Notes: generated by a model not told the origin, from the sequence alone. Counted from the first letter of the stretch, positions 27,982 through 36,076 are shown. The stretch: 64,000 bases of DNA from Martinezella tropici (GCF_008370325.1 NZ_VNIP01000001.1:124001-188000); one strand, 5' to 3'. Made by a program: numbers and translations.

Positions 27982-28758
27982 ATGAGCAAATCCGTTGCCA
28001 TTGTCACAGGGGCGGCCGGCGATATCGGCCGTGCCATCGCAAAGCGGCTGGCGGATGACCATGATGTCATCCTGCTCGTCGATATAGACGAGGCGGCGGT
28101 GCAGACGGCGGCGCAGGCGCTCGGTCCGGTGGAGCGCTTCGTGCCGCTCAAAGCGGATATCACCAGCGACGGCGATGTTGCCGCCATGGCCAAGGCAGCA
28201 TCGGGACTGGGCGGATTGAAGACGCTGGTCAACAATGCCGGTGCCGCCCGCGCCGTCAGTCTTCACGATACGACGCCCGCCATATGGCGCGCCGACAATG
28301 CCCTCAATCTCGAGGCGGCGTTCCTCTGCTTCCGTGCTGTCGAGGACATGCTGAAGGCGTCGAAGGGGTCGGTCATCAATATAGCCTCCGTCAATGGCCT
28401 GGCCGTTTTCGGTCATCCGGCCTATAGCGCCGCCAAGGCCGGGCTTTTGCATTTCACCCGGCTGGTCGCGGTGGAATACGGCAAGTTCGGCATCCGTGCG
28501 AATGCGGTGGCGCCCGGCACGGTCCGCACCCAGGCCTGGGAAGCGCGCGCCGCCGCCAATCCGAATGTCTTTGAAGAGGCGAAGCGCTGGTATGCGCTGC
28601 AGCGCGTGGTCGATCCCGTCGATGTCGCCAATGCTGTTTCCTTCCTCGCAAGCCCGCTCGCCTCGGCGATCACTGGCGTCTGCCTGCCTGTCGATTGCGG
28701 CCTGACGGCGGGGCAGGCGGAACTCGCCCACACCTTCTCCCAATCAGAACATTACTAG
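27982..28758 (+). CDS. Short-chain dehydrogenase/reductase
   Basis: This 258-residue classical SDR has the cofactor motif TGAAGDIG at 9-16, an acidic residue at the end of strand two (VDIDE, favouring NAD), NNAG at 84-87 and the catalytic Ser136, Tyr148 and Lys152. A typical ending VDCGLTAG follows. It oxidises or reduces a secondary alcohol or ketone, probably of a sugar-related compound given the RpiR regulator upstream and the GH20 enzyme downstream. AGAGGAAACCAT precedes the start. Its TAG stop forms part of the CTAGGG end of the next repeat. Confidence 0.92.
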   Translation: MSKSVAIVTGAAGDIGRAIAKRLADDHDVILLVDIDEAAVQTAAQALGPVERFVPLKADITSDGDVAAMAKAASGLGGLKTLVNNAGAARAVSLHDTTPAIWRADNALNLEAAFLCFRAVEDMLKASKGSVINIASVNGLAVFGHPAYSAAKAGLLHFTRLVAVEYGKFGIRANAVAPGTVRTQAWEARAAANPNVFEEAKRWYALQRVVDPVDVANAVSFLASPLASAITGVCLPVDCGLTAGQAELAHTFSQSEHY

Positions 28759-28869
28759 GGTCGGATGATTTTAGGTCAAACCGACCTAAAATCTGAATCC
28801 GCCCTAGAACCAAAAGAGCAGAGCATGATGTCGTCCGAAAACCGCTCACACTTTTCGGCATCATGCTCT
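28755..28869. repeat. Two adjacent palindromic repeats between SDR and hexosaminidase genes
   Basis: The first unit (28755-28807) has GATTTTAGGTC facing GACCTAAAATC across AAACC, flanked by CTAGGG and CCCTAG ends. The second (28820-28869) has AGAGCATGATG facing CATCATGCTCT, with CGAAAA and TTTTCG inside. Both arms pairs are perfect at the bases given. The stop codon of the SDR lies in the first unit. A frame opening at 28765 reads through both units and should not be taken as the start of the next gene. Confidence 0.7.
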
Positions 28870-28893
28870 GACGTGCACTGCCAAAAGGGGAAC

Positions 28894-30816
28894 ATGATGC
28901 AGCCGTCCTCCTATCATCTCGAAAACACCTGGTCTCCCGAGGGTGGAAAGCATGGTCGGCTGACCCTGACGCTTTTCAATTTCTCGGATGCGCCTCTTGA
29001 GAATTTTCGCCTTGCCTATACGACGCTGACGCGCCTGGTCGATCCGCAAGCCTGCGACAATGCCGTCTTCGTGCGCCGCAACGCCAATTTTCATGAGTTC
29101 GCCCCGCCAGCCGGCGTGTCTATCGCGCCCGGAGGGAGCTGGACCTTCACTGTCTCGGCACTTCATAGGAGCGCGCGGCACTGCACCGATGGCGCCAAAT
29201 CCGCCTATGTGACGCTGGCAGATGGCACGCATGTTACTGTCTTTACATCGGATCTCCTGCTGGCCGATCGCGCCAGCGAGCCGCCGCCGGCGCTGCTGCC
29301 GGAAGGCCGGCTGGAGCTTCCCTATGCGATCCAGCCCTGGCCGGCAAAGATCGATGTCAAGCCAGGTGAAGACTTTCCGGTCGCGCTCTATCCGGCCAAG
29401 GGAACGGATGCCGCGAGCGTGCAGGCGCTTGCCACCGCGCAGGCGCTGTTCCGCCGTCTCTTTCCTTCCAATCACATCGCCTTCAGCCTCATTGCCGCGC
29501 CTGGGGGCCGGGCGCTGCGTTTCATCGAGCGGCCGGCACTTGCCCGCGAAGCCTATGAGCTTTCCTTCTCCGGCGATGAAGTCGTGCTTTCCTTCTCCGC
29601 CGCTTCGGGCCGCCTCTATGGCTTGACGACGCTGGCGCAGCTTCTCGATGGCGCGCGGCGCGAGCCCGGCAAATTCCGCTTCCCGACTTCCGGCGTGATC
29701 GCCGACCGGCCGCGTTACGGCTGGCGCGGCTGCCATCTCGACGTTTCCAGACAATTTACCCCCAAGGACGATGTCCTGCGCCTGCTCGACATTCTCGCCT
29801 GGCTGAAGCTCAATATCTTCCATTGGCATCTGACAGATGATGAGGCCTGGCGGCTGGAGATCCGCGCCTATCCGCAGTTGACCACCACGGGCGTGCTGCG
29901 CGGACCGGACGAGCCGCTGCTGCCGCAACTCGGCAACGCCGCCGAGCCGATCGGCGGCTTCTATTCGCAGGCTGAGGTCCTAGATATCGTCGCCCACGCC
30001 GCGGCGCTCGGCATCGAAGTCATCCCCGAGATCGACATTCCCGGCCACAGCACCGCCACTCTCGTTGCCCTGCCTGATCTGACCGATGGGCAGGAGGCGC
30101 CGGATAGCTATCACTCCGTGCAAGGTTTCCCGAACAATGCGCTTAATCCGGCGATCGAGCTCACTTATGAATTCCTCGGCAAAGTCTTCGACGAAATGGT
30201 CGAGCTCTTTCCATCCGAATATATCCATATCGGCGGCGATGAGGTCGCCAACGGGTCCTGGCTCGCCTCGCCGCTCGCACGCAAGCTGATGGAGCAGGAG
30301 GGCATTTCGGGGACGTTTGGGCTGCAGTCCTATTTCCTGAAGCGTATCAAGGCCATGCTCAACGAACGCGGCCGCAAGCTCGCCGGCTGGAACGAGGTCG
30401 CCCATGGCGGCGGTGTCGATCCGGAAGGCTCCTTGCTGATGGCCTGGGAAAAGCCCGAGGTCGGCATCGAGCTTGCACGTGAGGGCTATGAAGTCGTCAT
30501 GACGCCGGGCCAAGCCTATTATCTCGACATGGTGCAGGCCGATGCCTGGCAGGAGCCGGGCGCGAGCTGGGCGGGCACGGTGCCGCCTGCCCATTCCTAC
30601 GCCTATGAGGCCGAGGGCGATTTCCCCGATGAGCTGAAGCATCTGATGAAAGGCGTGCAGGCCTGCATCTGGCAGGAGAATTTCGTCTCCCGCGACTATT
30701 TCAACCGTCTGGTCTTCCCGCGCCTGCCGGCCATCGCCGAGGCCGCCTGGACGCCGAAGGCGCAGAAGGATTGGCTGCGCTTTGCCGCCATCGTCCCGCT
30801 GAGCCCGAAGCTTTAG
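28894..30816 (+). CDS. Beta-N-acetylhexosaminidase, glycoside hydrolase family 20
   Basis: This 640-residue enzyme has a family 20 beta/alpha barrel. Key blocks are FHWHLTDDEAWRLEI (309-323), IPEIDIPGHS (377-386) and the catalytic pair Asp449-Glu450 in HIGGDE, where Asp orients the substrate acetamido group and Glu is the acid. The first 270 residues include a beta-sandwich region and the alpha+beta domain that precedes GH20 barrels. It removes terminal GlcNAc or GalNAc from chitobiose-like or glycan substrates. No signal peptide is seen, so it probably acts in the cytoplasm on imported disaccharides. ATG at 28894 is preceded by AGGGGAAC. It closes the RpiR-SDR plus-strand block, with a terminator after it. 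Confidence 0.92.
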   Translation: MMQPSSYHLENTWSPEGGKHGRLTLTLFNFSDAPLENFRLAYTTLTRLVDPQACDNAVFVRRNANFHEFAPPAGVSIAPGGSWTFTVSALHRSARHCTDGAKSAYVTLADGTHVTVFTSDLLLADRASEPPPALLPEGRLELPYAIQPWPAKIDVKPGEDFPVALYPAKGTDAASVQALATAQALFRRLFPSNHIAFSLIAAPGGRALRFIERPALAREAYELSFSGDEVVLSFSAASGRLYGLTTLAQLLDGARREPGKFRFPTSGVIADRPRYGWRGCHLDVSRQFTPKDDVLRLLDILAWLKLNIFHWHLTDDEAWRLEIRAYPQLTTTGVLRGPDEPLLPQLGNAAEPIGGFYSQAEVLDIVAHAAALGIEVIPEIDIPGHSTATLVALPDLTDGQEAPDSYHSVQGFPNNALNPAIELTYEFLGKVFDEMVELFPSEYIHIGGDEVANGSWLASPLARKLMEQEGISGTFGLQSYFLKRIKAMLNERGRKLAGWNEVAHGGGVDPEGSLLMAWEKPEVGIELAREGYEVVMTPGQAYYLDMVQADAWQEPGASWAGTVPPAHSYAYEAEGDFPDELKHLMKGVQACIWQENFVSRDYFNRLVFPRLPAIAEAAWTPKAQKDWLRFAAIVPLSPKL

Positions 30817-30847
30817 AGGGTCGGCCCGACCTTCGATCACGCTTCAG

Positions 30848-30877
30848 GCCGCCGAGATAGATTTTCGGCGGCTTTTT
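30848..30877 (+). terminator. Rho-independent terminator after the hexosaminidase gene
   Basis: GCCGCCGA pairs with TCGGCGGC around a 9-base loop and is followed by five T residues. It begins 32 bases after the stop codon and also separates the gene from the convergent small membrane-protein gene. Confidence 0.9.
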
Positions 30878-30939
30878 CGTGTCTGGCAGCGATCAAGGCA
30901 ACGGCCAACAGGATTGCACGATCATCGCGCCGAAGCGTT

Positions 30940-31122
30940 TTACCCCGCCCGCAAGGTCGCCATATCGGTCGGGAAGAAACCCGCCCAGGCCATCACTGTC
31001 ATGGCGGTGATGACGAGCAGATACCACATGGCGACGTAATCCCCGACCAGCCGCCGGTTCAATGCGGCAAAGAGAAGAGCGACGCTGAAGGCAAGCCAGA
31101 GCAGATTGCAGACGTGGTTCAT
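30940..31122 (-). CDS. Small two-helix membrane protein
   Basis: This 60-residue protein starts MNHVCNLLWLAFSVALLFAA and has two hydrophobic stretches, residues about 6-20 and 28-46, joined by NRRLVGDYVAMW. It would span the membrane twice with a short loop. ATG at 31122 has AAGGGGAAC upstream; a TTG further out is less likely. I recognise no family. The stretch 31123-31410, about 290 bases, holds nothing I can support as a gene, though the promoter of this gene must lie there. Confidence 0.55.
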   Translation of the reverse strand: MNHVCNLLWLAFSVALLFAALNRRLVGDYVAMWYLLVITAMTVMAWAGFFPTDMATLRAG

Positions 31123-31410
31123 TTTGTTGTTCCCCTTATTCGTCTCACCTCCCTGCTTCAAAAACTAGCCAGTTGGGAGCGCGGGAGCTAGCGCCGTAGC
31201 GGGATGGAGGTTTGCGCATAGCGGGAAGCGCAGATGGGATCGATCGGCGCCTGAGGCATGGGAAAGAGGCATCGAGCAGGCGGGCCGCGTCCTGCATCGG
31301 GCCTGAGCCGATGAAGCCCCAGGAAAATCTTCACGGCGCGCCCACAGCCCAGGAACATCTCGCCACCGCTCCCGTTATCGCCTCATGGCGTCAGGAGAGG
31401 AGTTGATTTC

Positions 31411-31491
31411 ATGGACTATTATACCACGATAGCCGCATGCGTCGGCACCGGATCGTTTCTGATCGCAGCATTGATAGCGCTCAACGGTTGA
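31411..31491 (+). CDS. Putative 26-residue membrane micropeptide
   Basis: A short frame starts with ATG 8 bases after AGGAG and encodes 26 residues: MDYYTTIAACVGTG, then a hydrophobic run SFLIAALIALNG. It would form one short membrane helix. Twelve bases after its stop comes the start of the DUF982 gene, whose ribosome site AGGAGG overlaps the stop region. The spacing suggests one transcript and coupled translation. Expression is unproven, and a pure leader peptide role for the next gene is the main alternative. Confidence 0.5.
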   Translation: MDYYTTIAACVGTGSFLIAALIALNG

Positions 31492-31503
31492 GGAGGCGTG
31501 ACG

Positions 31504-31770
31504 ATGGAATATGGTGATTGGAACAACCCCGTCATAGTCGATCTCGGCGGCGCCGGGCGCTATGCGATCATAACCAACGCGCTCGATGCGGCCAATTGCA
31601 TGAGCGACGAGTGGCCGGTAAGCGGCGGACCTGCCGTGGACGAGGCCGTACTGGTATGCCTCGATGCCGTGCTCGGCAGGGCCTCCGCCGAGCAATCGCG
31701 GAGGGCTTTCCTGGAAGCAGCAGAAGAGGCCGGACTTAGCGTCAGGCCGGACTCGGGAAGTCTTCACTAG
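31504..31770 (+). CDS. DUF982 domain protein
   Basis: This 88-residue protein matches the pattern of DUF982, a family common in Rhizobiales and often present in many copies: a strand PVIVDLGGAGRYAIITN, the helix DAANCMSDEWP and a closing helix block VDEAVLVCLDAVLGR. The function of the family is unknown. The ATG at 31504 is preferred over a GTG at 31498 because AGGAGG is 7 bases before it. A 26-residue micropeptide frame ends just upstream. Confidence 0.8.
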   Translation: MEYGDWNNPVIVDLGGAGRYAIITNALDAANCMSDEWPVSGGPAVDEAVLVCLDAVLGRASAEQSRRAFLEAAEEAGLSVRPDSGSLH

Positions 31771-31818
31771 ATCGATATGAAGCCCTGGGGAAGGACGTTG
31801 CGTCCGGGCCGGAAACGG

Positions 31819-31947
31819 TCAGATCATCCAGAAGATCAGGGCAAGGATCACGATAACAGCGAGGATGAAGCCCATCATCCTCCCGAGCCCCTCGTTGACG
31901 TTGCCATTGCCGACGATCAGATCATACCAGTCGCTCTTGTGGTCCAT
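31819..31947 (-). CDS. Small membrane protein (42 aa)
   Basis: A minus-strand frame of 42 residues starts MDHKSDWYDLIVGNGNVNEG and ends in one strong membrane helix (about residues 25-41, rich in Ile, Leu, Val and Phe). GGGGGA lies 6 bases before the ATG. The polar, slightly acidic front half would be cytoplasmic and the carboxyl end buried in the membrane. A plus-strand frame over the same bases lacks coding character. The function is unknown. It faces the DUF982 gene end to end. Confidence 0.6.
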   Translation of the reverse strand: MDHKSDWYDLIVGNGNVNEGLGRMMGFILAVIVILALIFWMI

Positions 31948-32153
31948 TCAAAATCCCCCAAGGTTCCCCCTATTAGGTCGATCTCTTCTTCGCCAGTCAA
32001 CGATTTAAAGATAGCTGAAAGGCTGGCCGTGGACGCGCACGCGATACACGAAGGGAAGCCACTCGCAAGCCAGGGCAGGAAGTGACGATAACAACCAATT
32101 GGTAATACAACCTATGATAATGGTTTGCTGGCTGAATTGGGAAGTTTGATTTG

Positions 32154-33173
32154 ATGTCTGGTCAACCTACTTCGATCGCGATGACAACACAAAACAGTGC
32201 GAGCCGATGCTGGATCATTCTCTTCTGCATTTGCTCTTTGTATGTCGGGCTCGCTGCGGTCGCCTGGCCCTTCCGCTATTTCACTTTGCTGGGCATCTAT
32301 GCGCAGACATTCCTTATCTGCATCCCGATGATTTCATTCGCTGGCGTCATTGCCGGAGGCATTTTGACGGACAAGATGGCCCCGTTGCGGCGCGCGCTAC
32401 GCATTCTTCGAAACGACGGGTTGCAGATGACAGCTGTCGTTCTGGGCTTCCTGCTGTTCCTGACGGCTTTCACCACCTTCAAGATCGCGATCCCTGAAAT
32501 CAAGCCTTTCTATGCTGATCCTCTGCTGGCCAGTATGGACCGAACGATCTTTGGCGCGGACGTATGGTTCTTCAGCCACATGATGGTCAACAGGCCGATG
32601 CTTCTCGTTCTGGCGTTCCAATATGAAGTCACTTGGAAGGTGATGTGGTTCGCTATGTTCGTCTTCATTGGCCTTTGGTCGGATCGGAAGCGCGGTGCCA
32701 GATACCTGCTCGCCCACGCTCTGACACTGATCATTTGCGGGACAGTCCTCGCCACGGCCCTGTCGTCAGTCGGCCCGATCTTCTATGACCGGATCTACGG
32801 TGGTGATCGTTTCGCTGATCTCGACACTATCCTACGGGGTCAAGGCGATGCCATGGATACCTGGCTGACCTCAAACTATTTGTTCCTGGCCTATGAGAGC
32901 GGGCAGCCTTATCTTGGTAGTGGCATCAGCGCCATGCCGAGCATTCATGTTGCGGTTGCCGCACTAAATGCCTTCTTTCTGACGAGCCTGAACCGTTGGT
33001 TGGGCATCATTGCATGGAGTTTCTTTGCCGTAATAGCCTTCATGTCGGTCTATACCGGCTGGCATTACGTCTCGGATAGCGTTCTGTCGCTCATAGTGGT
33101 CAGCATAATTTGGTACGGCACAGGCCAAGTATCGAGAATCTGGCGCTGGCAATTGAGCGACATGGTGAGCTAG
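32154..33173 (+). CDS. PAP2 superfamily membrane phosphatase / inositolphosphotransferase-like
   Basis: This protein of about 339 residues has some six membrane helices. It carries the PAP2 motifs in the carboxyl third: SAMPSIHVAVAAL (conserved Ser-x-x-x-His) and YTGWHYVSDSVLSL (conserved Gly-x-His with a later Asp). The layout, with a long helical front and late motifs, is like the Aur1/Ipt1-type branch, which transfers or removes lipid-linked phosphate head groups. Codon use looks somewhat less GC-rich than the neighbours. ATG at 32154 has GGGAAG upstream. The gene sits on the 3' side of tRNA-Leu beside an integrase-like fragment, so it may have arrived by transfer. That is inference. Confidence 0.8.
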   Translation: MSGQPTSIAMTTQNSASRCWIILFCICSLYVGLAAVAWPFRYFTLLGIYAQTFLICIPMISFAGVIAGGILTDKMAPLRRALRILRNDGLQMTAVVLGFLLFLTAFTTFKIAIPEIKPFYADPLLASMDRTIFGADVWFFSHMMVNRPMLLVLAFQYEVTWKVMWFAMFVFIGLWSDRKRGARYLLAHALTLIICGTVLATALSSVGPIFYDRIYGGDRFADLDTILRGQGDAMDTWLTSNYLFLAYESGQPYLGSGISAMPSIHVAVAALNAFFLTSLNRWLGIIAWSFFAVIAFMSVYTGWHYVSDSVLSLIVVSIIWYGTGQVSRIWRWQLSDMVS

Positions 33174-33176
33174 TTT

Positions 33177-33383
33177 TCAGATATTCGCCTGGGGGCGGTT
33201 TCCGCTTCTCGTCGCGCTCGTAATCATAGCATCAACGCTTCGTGCCCGAGGCTCCACTGGCAGGTAGAGACCGAACGAATCGGTGAGCCTGTAGTTCTTT
33301 TCACCTATTCTTGCTAAAGCGATGTGAACCTGAGGCGCGGCTCGGAATTTAGCCGACGAAGCCAGTGTAGTGTTCGGAGCCAT
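33177..33383 (-). pseudogene. Possible decayed P4-type integrase amino-terminus next to tRNA-Leu
   Basis: A 68-residue minus-strand frame contains KNYRLTDSFGLYLPVEP. This resembles the amino-terminal signature of P4-like tyrosine integrases (a K-x-Y-K-L-x-D-x-x-G-L-Y-L pattern), but everything after it is unlike an integrase and no catalytic domain follows. It lies about 150 bases from the 3' end of tRNA-Leu, where such integrases normally sit. The match is short and could be chance. No second copy of the tRNA 3' end was found to the left by eye. Confidence 0.35.
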
Positions 33384-33527
33384 GGCTTGGTAGTGGTTGC
33401 AATCCATCTGATGAAACGGATTGAACAACCTGATATACAGATTTCCGATTTTACCGGGGATATCAATAGGTTCAAAGTACGGATTCGAACAAATCCGTAT
33501 CGGATGAAACCGATTGAAAAAATGGAA

Positions 33528-33614
33528 TGGTGCCCAGAAGAGGACTCGAACCTCCACACCCTTTCGGGTACCAGCACCTGAAGCTGGCGCGTCTACCAAT
33601 TCCGCCATCTGGGC
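33528..33614 (-). tRNA. tRNA-Leu (anticodon CAG)
   Basis: The 87-base gene on the minus strand folds as a class II tRNA. The acceptor stem pairs GCCCAGA with TCTGGGC, the anticodon loop reads CTTCAGGT with anticodon CAG, and the variable arm is TACCCGAAAGGGTG. The T arm has GGTTCGAGTCC and the 3' CCA is encoded. The long variable arm and A-G-type D loop (GGCGGAATTGGTAGAC) are typical for leucine. It reads CUG codons, frequent in this GC-rich genome. Confidence 0.97.
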
Positions 33615-33624
33615 GACGGACACG

Positions 33625-33653
33625 CATGTAAGGGGGTGGCCGTCCGGTGTCAA
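33625..33653 (-). promoter_or_regulatory. Sigma-70-type promoter of tRNA-Leu
   Basis: On the minus strand, TTGACA (33653-33648) is followed after 17 bases by TACATG (33630-33625). The tRNA begins 10 bases further on. The -35 box is perfect and the -10 box weaker. Confidence 0.6.
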
Positions 33654-33706
33654 CAGGGTTTTTGAAGTTTTAGTGTCAATCGCGAAAAAAGCGGTTGAAG
33701 CCCGGG

Positions 33707-35137
33707 TTAAACCCGGGCTGCAGCCCATGCGCTGATGAGGCCAAGTCCCTGTTCCAGCAGGGTCTTTGCCTCGCTTTCGCTCGATGCTTCCACATAGCAG
33801 CGCATTTCCGGCGCGTTGCCGGAAGGGCGGAAATGGATGATTCGGTTATCCACAAGCGTGACCCTGAGCCCGTCGATATCGCTCTTGGAAGCGACGGTCG
33901 CGATTGGTTTCAGGAAATCCGCTAGATTGGCATCGGAAGCACGCAGATAGGCCATCAGCGCCGCGCTGGTCTCGACCGGAAAATTCTCCAGGCGGTCGGC
34001 GGCGGCAAAGGGCAGGCGGTAGCTGCCGGCAACGGCCGAAAGCGGCTTGCCCGCTTTCGCCGCGGCATAAAGCGTCGCCAGGATCGGCAGGAAGCTGTCG
34101 CGCGTCGGCAGCGGCTCTAAGGGTTTGCCCTCGACATGGAAGCGGCTGGCCGTCAGCGTACCGCCATTGGCCTCGAAGCCCATGACATTGGCCTTATCCG
34201 CGGCAACGGCCTCATCCATGCCGGCGATCACATAGGGCGAGCCGACGCGGGTGCGGATAACGGAGTAGGAGCCGGCCGATTCGATGCCGGAATTGGACGT
34301 GACCGGGGTCACCACCACTTGCGCGCCGAGGAAGTTTGCGGCGATGAGGCCGAGCAGGTCGCCGCGCAGCGGCTCGCCGGTTTCATCCGCCACCAGCGGC
34401 CGGTCGCCGTCGCCATCGGCCGAAACGATGGCGTCCAGGCCGTGCTCCGGCGCCCAGCCTTTCATGAGGCGGATCGTCTCGGGCGAGACTGCTTCGGTAT
34501 CGACCGGAATGAAGCTCTCGGAGCGGCCGAGCGGCACGACGCGGGCGCCGTAATGTGTCAGTACCTCACCGAAAAGATCGCGCGCGACCGTGCTGTGCTG
34601 GTAGACGCCGATCGTAAGGCCCGCGAGACTGCCTAATGGCAGCAGGCCCTTGTTGCGTTCCAGGAACAGCGCCTCGGTCTCCGCCGTGCGATTTTCTGCC
34701 GTTGCTGGCGCTTCGTCGAGAACGGAATCGCCGATCGCCAGAGCTTCCTCGCTGATCGCCACCTCGTCACGCTTGTCGATCTCGCCGTCCGGCCGGTAGA
34801 ATTTGATGCCGTTGCGGTCGGCGGGGATATGCGAGCCGGTGATCATCAGCGAGGCCGCTTTCAGCTGAAGCCCATAAAGCGCGAGCGCCGGCGTCGGCAG
34901 GGTGCCGCAGTCGATCGGTGTCAGGCCCGCGCGCTTCAGCGCGCCGATGCAGGTGGCGGAGATAGCCGGGCTCGATTCGCGAAAATCGCGGCCGACCAGG
35001 ATGAGATCGCCTGATTTGGCACGACCGCTCTTTAGCAGATAGCGGGCAAAGGCCGTGGCATAGAGAGCGGATGCCCGTCCGATGAGGTCTGCGGATAGGC
35101 CACGAAGGCCGCTGGTTCCGAATTTCAAGCTGCTCAC
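33707..35137 (-). CDS. Phosphomannomutase / phosphoglucomutase family protein
   Basis: This 476-residue alpha-D-phosphohexomutase starts VSSLKFGTSGLRG. The active-site phosphoserine is Ser102 in ITGSHIPADRNG, the metal-binding loop is DGDGDR at 241-246, and the sugar-specificity loop GFEANGG and the phosphate-binding RPSGNAPE near the end are all present. It interconverts hexose 1- and 6-phosphates, feeding GDP-mannose or UDP-glucose for surface polysaccharides. The start is GTG at 35137 with GGGAG 7 bases upstream; an ATG at 35194 adds a non-family extension. It lies just upstream of tRNA-Leu on the same strand and has no obvious operon partner. Confidence 0.92.
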   Translation of the reverse strand: MSSLKFGTSGLRGLSADLIGRASALYATAFARYLLKSGRAKSGDLILVGRDFRESSPAISATCIGALKRAGLTPIDCGTLPTPALALYGLQLKAASLMITGSHIPADRNGIKFYRPDGEIDKRDEVAISEEALAIGDSVLDEAPATAENRTAETEALFLERNKGLLPLGSLAGLTIGVYQHSTVARDLFGEVLTHYGARVVPLGRSESFIPVDTEAVSPETIRLMKGWAPEHGLDAIVSADGDGDRPLVADETGEPLRGDLLGLIAANFLGAQVVVTPVTSNSGIESAGSYSVIRTRVGSPYVIAGMDEAVAADKANVMGFEANGGTLTASRFHVEGKPLEPLPTRDSFLPILATLYAAAKAGKPLSAVAGSYRLPFAAADRLENFPVETSAALMAYLRASDANLADFLKPIATVASKSDIDGLRVTLVDNRIIHFRPSGNAPEMRCYVEASSESEAKTLLEQGLGLISAWAAARV

Positions 35138-35317
35138 AGGCAATCTCCCTTGCAATGATCGGGCTGTTATGGAGCAAGCGACGCCGACGATCAACTGATC
35201 GCGAGCAGTTGCCCGCGAGAGCCGGTAGCACTGGTTTTGCCTTGTCTGCGACCCCAGATAGGTAACAGCCGCCGCGAAAAGGATGCGGTTTCGCGGAAGA
35301 GTGGATAGGAGTTTATC

Positions 35318-35758
35318 ATGACTGTTTTCGGCAGGATCGCGCCCGGATGTGTTCTCGCACTCGGCTTGCTGGCCCAGGTGGGTTTTGCTGCGGATTTTGC
35401 AGCCGCCGCCTCGAATTCCCCGAAGATCGTCATTCCGCCGCGCGGCACGAATTCCGTCATCTGCGATTCCCGAGGCTGCTTCGGCTTCGGAGAGCGGCAG
35501 TTTTACACTCGCCCCGGCCAGCCGCTACCGATTACGCCGCCCTATACCGGTGGGGTGAACCGCTACGACGCTCCGCGAATTCAGATTCCGCCGCGTGAAA
35601 CCTATACGCCGCCGAGGACGGTCTATCCTTCGCCGGCCCAGCAGCGCATGCGGCATCAGACATGGTGCGCTGAGCGCTACCGGACGTATAATCCCGGCAC
35701 CGACCTCTATTCCACGATCAATCGCGGCTTTCAGCCGTGCCGCGCGCCCTTCGACTGA
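35318..35758 (+). CDS. BA14K family secreted protein
   Basis: This 146-residue protein has a signal peptide (residues 1-24, ending VGFA), a Pro-rich middle with two close Cys (CDSRGC) and the BA14K-type ending: HQTWCAERYRTYNPGTDLY, then GFQPC. BA14K was described in Brucella as an immunoreactive protein with lectin-like behaviour; related secreted proteins are common in Rhizobiales. It probably acts in the periplasm or at the cell surface. It stands alone, divergent from the mutase gene and convergent with the Rdx gene. Confidence 0.75.
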   Translation: MTVFGRIAPGCVLALGLLAQVGFAADFAAAASNSPKIVIPPRGTNSVICDSRGCFGFGERQFYTRPGQPLPITPPYTGGVNRYDAPRIQIPPRETYTPPRTVYPSPAQQRMRHQTWCAERYRTYNPGTDLYSTINRGFQPCRAPFD

Positions 35759-35782
35759 CGGCTCGGCGGCACAAGGGTCGTT

Positions 35783-36076
35783 TTAGCTTTCCAGCGATGT
35801 ACGATCGGTATGGCCGAGGTCGCGCTCGGGATCGATGACATCGCGCACCCGCTGCTTCAGCTCCTTTGGCCCCGGGAAGCCGCCGTCGCGCTTGCGCTCC
35901 CATAGAAGCTCGCCGTCGATGCGGATTTCGAAGACGCCGCCGGTGCCCGGTATCAGCGCCACTTCGCCGAGACTGTCAGTAAAGGTCTGCAGGAGTTCCT
36001 GCGCCATCCAGCCGGAGCGCAAAAGCCAGTTGCATTGGGTGCAATAGAGAATGGTGATCCTGGGCTTGTCGCTCAT
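35783..36076 (-). CDS. SelT/SelW/SelH (Rdx) family thioredoxin-like protein
   Basis: This 97-residue protein starts with the pattern ITILYCTQCNWLLRSGW, where CTQC is the CxxC redox motif of the Rdx family. FEIRIDGELLWERKRDGGFP follows, the typical strand and helix that close the thioredoxin-like fold. The family includes selenoproteins in animals; here the site is Cys. ATG at 36076 has GAGGA 7 bases upstream, which favours it over the ATG at 36103. The physiological partner is unknown. Confidence 0.9.
   Translation of the reverse strand: MSDKPRITILYCTQCNWLLRSGWMAQELLQTFTDSLGEVALIPGTGGVFEIRIDGELLWERKRDGGFPGPKELKQRVRDVIDPERDLGHTDRTSLES

Noticed and set aside
28765..28893. 43-residue upstream extension of the hexosaminidase
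   Set aside because: It is read from two palindromic repeats, and the ATG at 28894 has a proper ribosome site.
31212..31406. Plus-strand frame of 64 residues before the micropeptide
   Set aside because: Weak start, no recognisable pattern and low-complexity composition; not supported.
31777..32085. Plus-strand frame of 102 residues
   Set aside because: Composition is unlike a protein, and the minus-strand 42-residue frame with a membrane helix and ribosome site explains the region better.
33384..33728. Minus-strand open frame running across tRNA-Leu
   Set aside because: It translates the tRNA itself (the AELVDAPASGAG type of string is a known false-gene product of tRNA-Leu), so it is not a gene.
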